Of a stretch of 64,000 nucleotides of DNA, positions 1-7,258 are shown in pieces. Position 1 is the first letter of the stretch, and each line of letters starts with the position of its first letter. The stretch is from positions 23,951-87,950 of the forward strand of contig JAKAVV010000010.1 of assembly GCA_021817145.1 (NCBI GenBank), in the 5' to 3' direction. The position numbers were made by a program, and so were the translations under genes. The stretch is from a bacterium (GTDB taxonomy: Bacteria > Vulcanimicrobiota > JABDET01). Below the pieces are notes generated by a model. It was not told the DNA's origin. It was given only the letters and a program-made list of their open reading frames with translations, and made no database searches.

Positions 1-2
1 AT

Positions 3-86
3 CGTTATAAGGCGAGACAAGATACTTATATGCTTCTTGTAGTAAAAGATAAAGACGGGTTAGAAATTAGAAACAGTAGAGAATAA
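3..86 (+). CDS. 3' end of an unknown gene (truncated by window edge)
   Basis: An open frame runs from the left edge to a TAA at 84-86 and encodes the last 27 residues of a protein, ending in KDGLEIRNSRE. The stop is one base before the next ATG (TAACATG), so the two genes are probably translationally coupled. Too little is visible to name a family. That it is a real gene rests only on the open frame and tight spacing. Confidence 0.45.
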   Translation, partial: RYKARQDTYMLLVVKDKDGLEIRNSRE

Positions 87-87
87 C

Positions 88-285
88 ATGGCAAAGAGTG
101 ATTTTATCTGCAAGATTTGCAAAAAAGTAAAAGGGGCAAATTTTTTGTCTGGGAAAGGAAAATATAAGTGCCCAAAGCATAAAGACATCTGCGGAGATCA
201 TGTAACTTTATTTAATGGATGTAGGGAATGCAGTAGTAAAGTCATGGTTTATAGATTTACAGGAAAACGCTGGGAAAAAGTGTAG
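88..285 (+). CDS. Small Cys/His-rich putative zinc-binding protein
   Basis: This 65-residue protein has a Cys/His pattern typical of a treble-clef or zinc-ribbon fold: CKIC near residues 10-13, C-P-K-H near 28-31, C-G-D-H near 34-37 and CREC near 44-47, enough ligands for two zinc ions. It ends with a basic tail. No signal peptide or membrane segment is visible, so it is probably cytoplasmic and may bind nucleic acid or a protein partner. It follows the truncated upstream gene after one base and is followed by another very small basic gene. Function unknown; metal binding is inferred from the motif only. Confidence 0.6.
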   Translation: MAKSDFICKICKKVKGANFLSGKGKYKCPKHKDICGDHVTLFNGCRECSSKVMVYRFTGKRWEKV

Positions 286-321
286 CGGCTGAGCATTTAA
301 AAAAGTAAAGGAGGAAAAATA

Positions 322-429
322 ATGGCTGGAAAATCAAAGAGCAAGGGGAAATCCTCCAAAAGCAAAAAATCTGGAATACTCGGTAAGTTTAAAAAGAAGG
401 TGGGCCGTAAACTCCTGTTTGGAAAATAA
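322..429 (+). CDS. Very small, highly basic peptide (35 aa)
   Basis: A 35-codon frame starts with ATG at 322 behind a strong ribosome-binding site (AAAGGAGG at about 307-314). The first half is a low-complexity Lys/Ser/Gly run (KSKSKGKSSKSKKSG) and the second half a short amphipathic basic segment ending LLFGK. About 16 of 35 residues are Lys or Arg, so it could bind nucleic acid or membranes. It sits downstream of the small zinc protein in the same direction. The consensus ribosome site is the main reason to believe it is translated. No family recognised. Confidence 0.5.
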   Translation: MAGKSKSKGKSSKSKKSGILGKFKKKVGRKLLFGK

Positions 430-460
430 GGCGCATTTTCCTAAATATGTGTGAGAGGGT

Positions 461-532
461 ATGAAAAACGAGCTTATCAAGTTTTTAGTTGAAACTGCCC
501 TGGTTGGTCTTAGCTGTAGAGATTTAATTTGA
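461..532 (+). CDS. Possible 24-aa micro-ORF
   Basis: ATG at 461 opens a 24-codon frame (MKNELIKFLVETALVGLSCRDLI) with purine-rich GAGAGGG immediately upstream, closer to the start than is ideal. It could be a hydrophobic micropeptide or simply untranslated 3' sequence. Support is weak. Confidence 0.18.
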   Translation: MKNELIKFLVETALVGLSCRDLI

Positions 533-533
533 G

Positions 534-551
534 AGGGAATAAGGATTCCCT
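534..551. terminator. Stem-loop between convergent gene groups
   Basis: AGGGAAT-AAGG-ATTCCCT forms a perfect 7-bp stem with a 4-base loop. It lies between the plus-strand small genes and the 3' end of the minus-strand TIGR04255 cassette, where a bidirectional transcription stop would be expected. There is no convincing T-run, so the terminator assignment is tentative. Confidence 0.35.
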
Positions 552-577
552 TTAGAGATATGTGGTGTTGGTGACCT

Positions 578-985
578 TCATGATTTGAGTTGTGGCTTGA
601 TGATCAATGCTGCCTTGCTTGCCAATTGAACAGCAAATTTTAGGTCTTCCAGATCCTTTTCCTCCCAGCCTGTTATGTTGGCGTGGCGGTAGTGTCGCGT
701 TGGTTCAGGTTTCACTTCAAGCTGCAGGTCAAGGGCATCCTGGCAGATCAGGTCTGCGCGTGCCTTTGTTTTGCGTCTTTCAGTTTCCACGTTCTCAACT
801 GCAAGCTGCCAGATTTCATATTCTTGAAGGCTGTCAACTCTGTACACGGATAGCTCATAGGGGGATTGCTTTGGTGGGATGAATGTCCCATACTTCACTC
901 TGTTATTCAGGGATGAAAAATGACTGCTGGAAAAAATGAATCGTGATAACTTCTCTGAGGGGGCAACTTGGGCGGGAAGAGACAT
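578..985 (-). CDS. Unknown protein, third gene of TIGR04255 cassette
   Basis: A soluble protein of 135 residues with no signal peptide or membrane segment. It has a central YRVDSLQEYEIW region, an acidic/basic stretch, and a C-terminal GWEEKDLEDLKFAVQ-type helix. It starts three bases after the stop of the preceding gene, so it is clearly in the same transcript. I do not recognise a catalytic motif. Tight linkage suggests it works with the two proteins encoded just upstream. Confidence 0.7.
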   Translation of the reverse strand: MSLPAQVAPSEKLSRFIFSSSHFSSLNNRVKYGTFIPPKQSPYELSVYRVDSLQEYEIWQLAVENVETERRKTKARADLICQDALDLQLEVKPEPTRHYRHANITGWEEKDLEDLKFAVQLASKAALIIKPQLKS

Positions 986-988
986 GTG

Positions 989-1480
989 CTAGTTCTTGAA
1001 GTGGTGGGCTAGGATTTGCATAGCGATTTCGGGGATTGTCATCCCCGCAGCACTTGTCCCGCTTATCTTCTTCCCGCTGCTTAACAGGGCGACATAATTC
1101 AATTTTCCTTCCCCGGATGGCTCTAACACGAAAGTTGAACCTTCGCGCGTGTGCCATTCTAGTCCTAGCCTTCCGACAGGCGTCGGGACAATTTCTGGAG
1201 TTTGAATCCATAGTGGAAGCTGCATGACAATCGTTATGATGGATTTTACTGCTTCCATGGAAATAGCCTTTGCCCCATAGCCATCCCATCCTTCGACCGA
1301 GCACTCACGGTAAACCTCTCCTATTTGTTGGAAAAAGTTTCGTTGCCAGAGGGTCCGTAGGCGCTCCCAAAGCAAAGACAATTCGCTCTCCAGTTTCTTT
1401 GACTGGTCGCTAAAGAATTGTACAGCAACGGGTCGCGCCATTTCGGCTGAAGGGGGAGGACTCAAGGTAAGCTGGCTCAT
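989..1480 (-). CDS. Unknown protein with GWDGYGA motif, second gene of cassette
   Basis: A 163-residue soluble protein. The most distinctive element is EGWDGYGAKAIS near residues 63-74, followed by a predicted beta-rich C-terminal half (RLGLEWHTREG, FVLEPSGEGKLNYVALLSSG). From memory, proteins with a GWDGYGA-type motif occur beside TIGR04255 proteins in other bacteria; I could not check this. Its start overlaps the stop of the upstream gene by four bases (ATGA), indicating coupled translation. Biochemical role unknown. Confidence 0.72.
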   Translation of the reverse strand: MSQLTLSPPPSAEMARPVAVQFFSDQSKKLESELSLLWERLRTLWQRNFFQQIGEVYRECSVEGWDGYGAKAISMEAVKSIITIVMQLPLWIQTPEIVPTPVGRLGLEWHTREGSTFVLEPSGEGKLNYVALLSSGKKISGTSAAGMTIPEIAMQILAHHFKN

Positions 1481-2211
1481 CTATATTCCTCCACAGCTTT
1501 TTCTGTGATTATACCAAAGAATATATTATTTTTCAATACCCTAAACTTCTCCAAAAGTCCCCACAAATCTTTCTCGGATAAAGGGCTTGAGAAAAATTTA
1601 AAGATTTCGGTGTCAATGATAAGAGGCAATTTAACGGCATTTGGCGGAGGGGCGAGTGACAGGGTCAGCAGGGTTTCCACCCCTGTGCTTGGTTCCAGAA
1701 GCCGCTGCTGGTTCAGGAACGCGGTAAGATTGGACGGTCCTCCCTTAATCGCTTTGGGAGGGTTCTTGATGAAATCGGAGATCGGCAATCCAACGGGAAT
1801 TTCAAGCAGATCGACGTAGCGGAGCGCCAACCTATTCAGGCTCTCAATTTTGCAACCCTCGCAGTAAATTTGCCACAACTTTCGCGCTGTATCCCTCAGC
1901 TTTTCCCATGTTTCGTAAGGTTTGAGGCGGCTAAAAGTAAACCCATTGAGCCGATATTGCACAACTTGACGCTCATCTTGGGAGAAGAACGAATACCCAA
2001 CCGCATCGAAATTTGTGGCAGCTCCCAAGTCACCCTCCTTTTGACCGAAGCTTACTTGAAAGCGTGACATGGTTCGTTTGGTGGGAAAGTCAGCTCTGAT
2101 CTTTTCGTGAAGGAGTTCCAGGGTTTTTGCATTCACGCCTGAACCAGGTGTTACGTTGATATCGATGAGCGCTTCTGTTATCGGAGATTTTCTAAGGTGA
2201 ATTTTTTTCAC
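1477..2211 (-). CDS. TIGR04255 family protein
   Basis: This 244-residue protein matches what I know of the TIGR04255 family. It has an N-terminal KSPITEALIDI strand, a central region with FSRLKPYETWE (around 93-104), and the family-typical RLALRYVDLLEIP segment near 131-143. The family is scattered across bacteria and has no established function. It is the first gene of a tight three-gene minus-strand operon. About 200 bp upstream is a pair of 22-23-bp direct repeats that could be an operator. No membrane segment or signal peptide is visible. Its patchy distribution and the small fixed partners make a defence or stress role possible, but that is inference. Confidence 0.8.
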   Translation of the reverse strand: MKKIHLRKSPITEALIDINVTPGSGVNAKTLELLHEKIRADFPTKRTMSRFQVSFGQKEGDLGAATNFDAVGYSFFSQDERQVVQYRLNGFTFSRLKPYETWEKLRDTARKLWQIYCEGCKIESLNRLALRYVDLLEIPVGLPISDFIKNPPKAIKGGPSNLTAFLNQQRLLEPSTGVETLLTLSLAPPPNAVKLPLIIDTEIFKFFSSPLSEKDLWGLLEKFRVLKNNIFFGIITEKAVEEYR

Positions 2212-2633
2212 TGCTTTGATAGTTACATCGGCAAGGAACTTTTCCTGCTAAAGCGCTCTTGATGTTATTCCCAAGCAATTATTTCATGGGTAAACTACCA
2301 AGCGAAAATTTCACCCCCCTCTGGGTTTATACAAAGTATTGATTCCGAATTCTGACAAGATTGACACAGACTGCTCCTGCTCCAGAGATCTCCTCCTCCG
2401 TGGTATTCATGAGATAACATGTTATTCCTGAAAATTCATGAATTACATGTTATTCAGTTAAACACAGGTACCCAGGGGTTTCCCGAAGGAATTGACTGCT
2501 GCGTGTATTCTGGCAATCATACCTTTCTGTATTTTTCGGGCTAAATTTAGGGAGGCGGGGTGGGGAGAAAAAAGGGGGGTGAAATAATCTCTTGCGAATG
2601 TAAAAGGGGAACTGAATCACCGCTTTCCTCCCT
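2212..2633. other. 422-bp intergenic region
   Basis: No credible gene is visible between the TIGR04255 cassette and the 3' end of the LPS-heptose operon. Both flanking genes are on the minus strand, so the promoter of the cassette should lie here. The notable content is a degenerate 22-23-bp direct repeat at 2405-2455 containing a 12-bp palindrome. The rest holds G-rich runs near 2548-2580 with no recognisable element. Confidence 0.6.
2405..2455. repeat. Tandem pair of 22-23-bp direct repeats with palindromic core (possible operator)
   Basis: Two near-identical blocks begin ATTCATGA and end ACATGTTATTC, at about 2405-2427 and 2434-2455, 29 bp apart start to start (roughly three helical turns). 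The first contains the perfect 12-bp palindrome ATAACATGTTAT (2414-2425), and the second a one-base variant. Helically phased repeats with an internal dyad are typical of repressor binding sites. The likely target is the divergent or downstream minus-strand cassette starting at 2211, though the distance is about 200 bp. Confidence 0.5.
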
Positions 2634-3656
2634 TTATTTTACCAGATCCAGGGCTGCTTCCACAATTTTTTGAGGTGAAAGAGCTTGATAGCATTTAAAA
2701 TCCGAACAGGTTTCTTTCGTGCACCATGGTCTGCAGGGGAATTGGGAAGGGCGCGCAATTGCGCTTTTACCCCCCCATGGTTTCCATCGGTCAGGGAAAT
2801 CTTTTTGCATGGCAAAGATCGCGACAACAGGGGTCCCTACTGCTGCAGCCAAATGCATGGGTCCGCTGTCAGGACAGATGACTACTTTCGCCTGCTTTAA
2901 AAGAGCGGCAAGAGTTTGAAAATCGGTTTTTCCGGCCAAAGAGAAGGCTGGCAGATTCATCTTTTTTATAACAGCTTCCACTAAAGGGATCTCTTTTTTG
3001 CTGCCTGTAAAGGCAACTTGAAATCCTGCTCTTGTGAGTTCATCCCCTATGACTGCGAATAAATCAAGGGGCCATCCCCGATGGATCACATTTTCTCCTT
3101 TTCCGCAGTGGATGACAGCAGCGGGTTTTTGAGTATTCAGTCCGGATTCCTGCAGCAGTTTGGCTGTGTTTTCAATCGCTTTTTGAGTGGGATTAATGCG
3201 AATTTGTTTGTTGGTTGGCTCAAGTCCAAGAGAACGGGGGTAATCCAGCAGAATCTCCACCCAGTGTGTTTGAGTATCTCCTTGAGCAGAGCGAATCTTT
3301 ACCTTATGGGTAAACAAAAAGGAGGAGAGGAAGCGGTCCCCTTGCCCAATTCGAATCGGAATGCGATTGAGATATAAGAGCCAGGCGATTTTAGAGGTTG
3401 TCCATAAGCAGCAGGCGATTTTTATTTCGCCTTTTTTAACCTTATTCATTAGAAATTGTCCTGAGATAAAGCCGGCTTTTAAAGGAAGAGCTTCTTGAAC
3501 AAAAGGGTGGGCTTTAATCACTTCTTCCAAGCCAGGAGGAGTGATATAAACAATCGAGTGGTCTGGAAAAGCGTCGTGAAAGGTTTGGATCACAGGGTAA
3601 GAGAGAATTAAATCCCCCATTCCTCCATGAGGATGAAGAATCAAAATTTTATTCAT
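2634..3656 (-). CDS. Glycosyltransferase family 9 (LPS heptosyltransferase)
   Basis: A 340-residue protein of the ADP-heptose:LPS heptosyltransferase family, which adds heptose to the lipid A-Kdo core at the cytoplasmic face of the inner membrane. It has the N-terminal family start KILILHPHGGMGDLIL, VIHCGKGE in the middle, and the diagnostic CPDSGPMHLAAAVGTPVVAIF region near residues 262-282, which binds the nucleotide-sugar. A Cys-rich stretch (CRPWCTKETCSDFKC) near the C-terminus is common in this family. An upstream extension to 3773 is open, but the ATG at 3656 fits the family start. It overlaps the upstream gene by eight bases. Last gene of the heptose operon; which core position it acts on cannot be told. 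Confidence 0.88.
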   Translation of the reverse strand: MNKILILHPHGGMGDLILSYPVIQTFHDAFPDHSIVYITPPGLEEVIKAHPFVQEALPLKAGFISGQFLMNKVKKGEIKIACCLWTTSKIAWLLYLNRIPIRIGQGDRFLSSFLFTHKVKIRSAQGDTQTHWVEILLDYPRSLGLEPTNKQIRINPTQKAIENTAKLLQESGLNTQKPAAVIHCGKGENVIHRGWPLDLFAVIGDELTRAGFQVAFTGSKKEIPLVEAVIKKMNLPAFSLAGKTDFQTLAALLKQAKVVICPDSGPMHLAAAVGTPVVAIFAMQKDFPDRWKPWGGKSAIARPSQFPCRPWCTKETCSDFKCYQALSPQKIVEAALDLVK

Positions 3657-4866
3657 GTTGAATTCTCGCAAGAATTTCCGCTGCTCCAGGCTTAAAATCC
3701 TGATATAAAACTTTAAGTTTCTCTCGTATCCACTCTCTTTTCTTTTGGTTCTGCAGCAGATCAATAAGGGCATCAGCTGTTTTTTCAGGGGTTAACTTTT
3801 CCACCAGTTCAGGAACAATTTGTTCTTTTGCCCAAAGATTGGGCTGGGCAGTGAACTTTAATTCTGGCAGATAGCTCAGCAAAATGAACCTTTTCAGCAT
3901 TTTTCCGACAAATGGTATTTTTTCAATCAAATAAGGGATTCCTGGATAAGGGATCTCTTCAGGACGATTGGTTGGCAGAGTGACCAGCATAGGGGTTCCT
4001 AAAAATCCTGCTTCAGCGCATTTGGTTCCAGGGATGGTTAGAATACAGTCAGATTGTTTCATAAGGGAATAAGAATGCCCTTGTTCAACAAGAATTTCCG
4101 CTCCTCGAGCTGTTAAGATGAATTTTTGCTTTCCGTTTTCAACTAAAATCCCAGAACTGGATTCTAAAATGTGCTTTCTATCTTTATCAATCACAAAACA
4201 GATCTCTTCATCTTCTATAAAAGGGGAAAGAGATAAGTAAAAGGTTGTGTCAGGGAGATTTTGCTTCGTGATCTCAGCGACTTTCAAATAAAATGGCAGG
4301 ATGTGTTTCAGTTCTGCCATTCTGCTCCCAGGGAAAAGAGAAACGAGATAACCTTTTTTCTCTAATGATAAATTTTCCGTTCCAGAAAGTTCCAGTTGGA
4401 CAGCGTCTAAAACGAGATCTCCTGTAATATGGATTTTTTTTTCTGGAATTTTTCTGCTGATTAATAATTGTTTTTGTTTTTCATGAGGAACGAAATATTC
4501 CTGGAAAGCTGAATCCCATCTTTTTTCCCCCCATTGATAGGCGTAATTTTTCGTTTTTAATCTTTTCGCCAGCAGAAAAGCGTAAAAAAGATCCCCTCCT
4601 AAATGAATGACGATTGGTTTTTTCGGAGAGAAATTTTCGGGTTTTCTGCCTAGAAAAAGATACTGCAGAGAAGTTTTAGGAGAATATACAAACTGGATCC
4701 CTATTTGCTCTCGCGCGATTTTCTCTTCTTTTCCTGTGGCATAAGCGCAGGGGAGCAGAAAGAGGGAAAAGATCGTTTCTGGCTTTTGTTTTCGAATCGT
4801 TTGCACCAGGGGATTGATCCATCCCCAAAGCTCACCCGGACTGTTTCCTGTTAGAACAATTTCCAT
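3649..4866 (-). CDS. LpxB-like glycosyltransferase (lipid-A-disaccharide synthase related, GT19)
   Basis: A 405-residue protein built like lipid-A-disaccharide synthase, with two Rossmann halves. Motifs include LTGNSPGELWGW at the N-terminus, GDLVLDAVQ near 148, LFPGSRMAELKHILPFYLK near 182-200, and PGTKCAEAGFLGTPMLVTLP near 284-303, the UDP-sugar binding region. It differs enough from LpxB (for example the N-terminal ELWGW) that I call it LpxB-related rather than lpxB. It lies inside an LPS-heptose operon, overlapping the upstream rfaE2 by 35 bases and the downstream heptosyltransferase by eight. A role in lipid A or core assembly is inferred; a divergent substrate is possible. Confidence 0.78.
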   Translation of the reverse strand: MEIVLTGNSPGELWGWINPLVQTIRKQKPETIFSLFLLPCAYATGKEEKIAREQIGIQFVYSPKTSLQYLFLGRKPENFSPKKPIVIHLGGDLFYAFLLAKRLKTKNYAYQWGEKRWDSAFQEYFVPHEKQKQLLISRKIPEKKIHITGDLVLDAVQLELSGTENLSLEKKGYLVSLFPGSRMAELKHILPFYLKVAEITKQNLPDTTFYLSLSPFIEDEEICFVIDKDRKHILESSSGILVENGKQKFILTARGAEILVEQGHSYSLMKQSDCILTIPGTKCAEAGFLGTPMLVTLPTNRPEEIPYPGIPYLIEKIPFVGKMLKRFILLSYLPELKFTAQPNLWAKEQIVPELVEKLTPEKTADALIDLLQNQKKREWIREKLKVLYQDFKPGAAEILARIQHE

Positions 4867-5332
4867 GGGTTAATTTTTCTAAAAGTATGGTTGTAGAACG
4901 ACCTGGGGAATAAGAAAGAATTTTGACTTTTCCTCCATAAGAAATGACGGTTTTTGTTTCAGGCAGTTCTGATGCTTTGTAATCTCCCCCTTTGACATGC
5001 CAGTCAGGCTGCAGCAGAAGCAGGAGCTGGTTCGGGGTTTCTTCTTCGAAGATTGTAACGAAATCCACACATCCAAGAGCAGCTAAAACTTCTGCTCTCT
5101 CTTGTTCAGGGATAACAGGTCTTCCTTCTCCTTTTATTTTTTTTACGCTTGCATCACTGTTAATCCCAATAATTAAAATATCTCCGAGTTCTTTTGCTTC
5201 TTCTAGATAGCGCACATGCCCGACATGCAGCAGATCAAAACAGCCGTTGGTGAAAACTACTTTTTTCCCTTCTTCATGGAAAGATTGAACCAGTTCAGCC
5301 AGCTCTTTTTGGGGGAGAATTTTATCGATCAT
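4832..5332 (-). CDS. rfaE2: D-glycero-beta-D-manno-heptose 1-phosphate adenylyltransferase
   Basis: A 166-residue cytidylyltransferase-like nucleotidyltransferase that joins heptose-1-phosphate and ATP to give ADP-heptose. The family signature TNGCFDLLHVGHVRYLEEA with the HxGH motif lies near residues 29-47, followed by GINSDASVKKIKGEGRP and GGDYKASELPE. These match the C-terminal domain of E. coli HldE, here a separate protein, as in many non-enteric bacteria. The kinase half is the next gene upstream. The C-terminal tail reads past the typical end into the next gene with a 35-base overlap. Confidence 0.93.
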   Translation of the reverse strand: MIDKILPQKELAELVQSFHEEGKKVVFTNGCFDLLHVGHVRYLEEAKELGDILIIGINSDASVKKIKGEGRPVIPEQERAEVLAALGCVDFVTIFEEETPNQLLLLLQPDWHVKGGDYKASELPETKTVISYGGKVKILSYSPGRSTTILLEKLTHGNCSNRKQSG

Positions 5333-5348
5333 AATCTTTTCCTCATCC

Positions 5349-6329
5349 TTATAGAAGCTCTTCCAGTTCTTTTAAGGTGGCAGTTGCTGTTCCCACTTTT
5401 CTCACCACAACTCCTGCAGCTAAATTGGCAAGAAAAGCCGCTTCATGGAAAGTGGCTCCTGAGGAAAGGGCAAGAGTTCCGACCGCTAGAACAGTATCCC
5501 CTGCTCCACTGACATCATAAACTTGTGTTTCAGCAGCAGGAATGGAAGTCATTTTCCCATTCGATTCAAAAAGAGCCATTCCATGCTCTCCTCTGGTTAT
5601 GAGAAGAGCTTTTACTCTATATTTAACCCTTAAAGTTTCCCCTGCTTTTTTCAAGTCCGCTTCACTTCTAATGAGTTTCTGGACTGCCTGTTCTGCTTCT
5701 CCTTGATTTAAAACAAGAAAAGTGGATCCCATAAAAAGCGGGAGATTGGCTGGTTTTGGACCTGAGGCAATGATTTTTCCTTTTTTAACTTCTAATTGGA
5801 TCCACTGCTGAAGCGGGATGGAATCGAAAATTCCTTTATTGTAATCTGAAAAAAGAAGAACATCACATTCATTCAGCAGTCGAGCTGCTTGAGAAATTAG
5901 TTTTTGAGATTGGATCTCATTCAATTTGCCTGTTGTTTCCCAGTCTGTTCGCACAATTTGCTGCTGATGGGCAATGATTCTTGTTTTTAAACTGGTGTGT
6001 CTTCCTTTGATCGTTAGAATACCAAGTAAATCTGCCCCTTTTTCTTTGAGCTTTTTTTTTAGAATTTTCCCTGGTTCATCCTGCCCTATAATTCCCGAGA
6101 CGATCGTTTTCGCTCCAAGAGCTAAAAAATTGGCTGCCACATTGCTTGCCCCGCCAGGAGTAAACGTTCGTTTTTCTGCCTGGACCACAGGAACAGGAGC
6201 TTCAGGAGAAATACGGGTTACTTTTCCCCAGATCCATTCATCTAGAATTAAATCACCTAAAACAAGAATTGTTTTTTGGGAGAATTTGGCTGCCAGTTCT
6301 TTAAATCGCTTTTTCGTCATCTGCCGCAT
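5349..6329 (-). CDS. rfaE1: D-glycero-beta-D-manno-heptose-7-phosphate kinase
   Basis: A PfkB-family kinase that phosphorylates heptose-7-phosphate at C1, the first ADP-heptose step. Motifs visible are ILVLGDLILDEWIWG at the N-terminus, GGASNVAANFLALG, DYNKGI, and the PfkB C-terminal signature VSGAGDTVLAVG with the catalytic Asp in GAGD. This is the kinase half of HldE. The frame extends to a TTG at 6344; I chose the ATG at 6329, with another at 6320 equally family-like. A good ribosome site near 6361-6366 instead serves ATG 6355, which opens only a four-codon frame whose stop overlaps the TTG, so real initiation is uncertain. First gene of the minus-strand heptose operon. Confidence 0.92.
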   Translation of the reverse strand: MRQMTKKRFKELAAKFSQKTILVLGDLILDEWIWGKVTRISPEAPVPVVQAEKRTFTPGGASNVAANFLALGAKTIVSGIIGQDEPGKILKKKLKEKGADLLGILTIKGRHTSLKTRIIAHQQQIVRTDWETTGKLNEIQSQKLISQAARLLNECDVLLFSDYNKGIFDSIPLQQWIQLEVKKGKIIASGPKPANLPLFMGSTFLVLNQGEAEQAVQKLIRSEADLKKAGETLRVKYRVKALLITRGEHGMALFESNGKMTSIPAAETQVYDVSGAGDTVLAVGTLALSSGATFHEAAFLANLAAGVVVRKVGTATATLKELEELL

Positions 6330-6402
6330 CGAACTAGGATTCAAGGAAAAAGCATGATTGTCCTTTCTTCATGCCCTTTCAATGAATTTCGCTATTTAGT
6401 GA

Positions 6403-6415
6403 TTCATGTCATGAA
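6403..6415. promoter_or_regulatory. 13-bp palindrome in the divergent rfaE1/nuoJ promoter region
   Basis: TTCATG-T-CATGAA is a perfect palindrome midway between the divergent heptose operon and the nuo operon. Dimeric regulators often bind such dyads. No matching regulator gene lies nearby and only one copy is present, so this is a candidate site only. Confidence 0.35.
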
Positions 6416-6458
6416 GTAGAAAAGGGGAATATTTTAAAAAACAGAATACGATTTTTTG

Positions 6459-6950
6459 ATGAACGACCAGATTCTGTTTTATACTTTAGCCGTTCTCGTC
6501 GTCGCGAGCGCTTTAGCCGTTGTTTTTGTTCGAAATATCTTCCATGCTGGTTTGTTTTTGATGGTTACGTTTTTAGGAGTTGCAGGAATTTACATAACTC
6601 TTTTCAATTATTTTTTAGCTGCTGTGCAGGCTCTTGTTTATTCAGGAGCGATTACTGTCCTGATTTTGTTTGGGGTGATGTTAACACAGAGGCATTATAA
6701 AAAAGAAGCCCCTTCCCATAATGCTTTTAAATGGATTGCTCTTGCTGTTTCAACTGCCATTGCCGGATTTTTAATTGTCACTTTCAGAAGAGTAACCCCT
6801 GGTTTTATCCAACCAGTTCCTCATCTTTTCCATCAAATTGGGATGATCCTGATGCAAACAGACGTGATCCCGTTCGAAATTATTTCACTCCTCTTATTAG
6901 TGGCTTTGATTGGAGCTTTTGCTCTTGCCAGGGAAAAGGAGGATTTATGA
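6459..6950 (+). CDS. nuoJ: NADH-quinone oxidoreductase subunit J
   Basis: A 163-residue membrane protein with about five hydrophobic helices. The segment [23 protein letters not shown] is the conserved third helix of NuoJ, which contains the pi-bulge and links proton translocation to quinone reduction. ATG at 6459 is preferred over the adjacent TTG; no strong ribosome site is visible. Its stop overlaps the nuoK start (ATGA). It is the first of five complex I membrane-arm genes. The genes for the peripheral arm and NuoA/NuoH are not next to it, since the region upstream is the divergent LPS operon. Confidence 0.95.
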   Translation: MNDQILFYTLAVLVVASALAVVFVRNIFHAGLFLMVTFLGVAGIYITLFNYFLAAVQALVYSGAITVLILFGVMLTQRHYKKEAPSHNAFKWIALAVSTAIAGFLIVTFRRVTPGFIQPVPHLFHQIGMILMQTDVIPFEIISLLLLVALIGAFALAREKEDL

Positions 6951-7258
6951 TTGGAATTTTCCATTATCTAGCCTTATCAGTAATTTTATTTTGCATCGGG
7001 TTGTATGGTGTTCTAACCCGAAGAAATGGGATCGCTGTTCTCATGTCCATTGAGTTGATGTTCAATGCGGCAAATATCAATTTCGCGGCATTCTCTTATT
7101 ATTTTAAAGGCGCTTCTTTTGTTTCAGGGCAGACCTTCCCCTTATTTGTCATTGCTGTGGCCGCTTCAGAAGCAGCTGTTGGCTTGGCGATTGTTCTGTC
7201 CCTTTATCGGAATCGAAAAACGGTAAATGTGGATGAGGCAAATCAATTGAGAGGATAA
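6947..7258 (+). CDS. nuoK: NADH-quinone oxidoreductase subunit K
   Basis: A 103-residue protein with three membrane helices. [15 protein letters not shown] carries the conserved helix-2 glutamate (E in SIELM), and [18 protein letters not shown] the helix-3 glutamate, both part of the central proton path of complex I. It begins at ATG 6947 with AAAAGGAGG just upstream, overlaps the nuoJ stop by four bases, and its TAA shares a base with the nuoL ATG. Confidence 0.95.
   Translation: MIGIFHYLALSVILFCIGLYGVLTRRNGIAVLMSIELMFNAANINFAAFSYYFKGASFVSGQTFPLFVIAVAASEAAVGLAIVLSLYRNRKTVNVDEANQLRG

Noticed and set aside
1036..1227. Plus-strand open frames opposite the TIGR04255 cassette (also 607-882, 1505-1819, 1870-2067)
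   Set aside because: They lie antisense to well-packed coding genes, lack ribosome sites and show no family resemblance; shadows of the minus-strand genes.
3657..3773. N-terminal extension of the heptosyltransferase
   Set aside because: The extension lies in the upstream LpxB-like gene and precedes the family-typical start KILILHPHGG; ATG 3656 is preferred.
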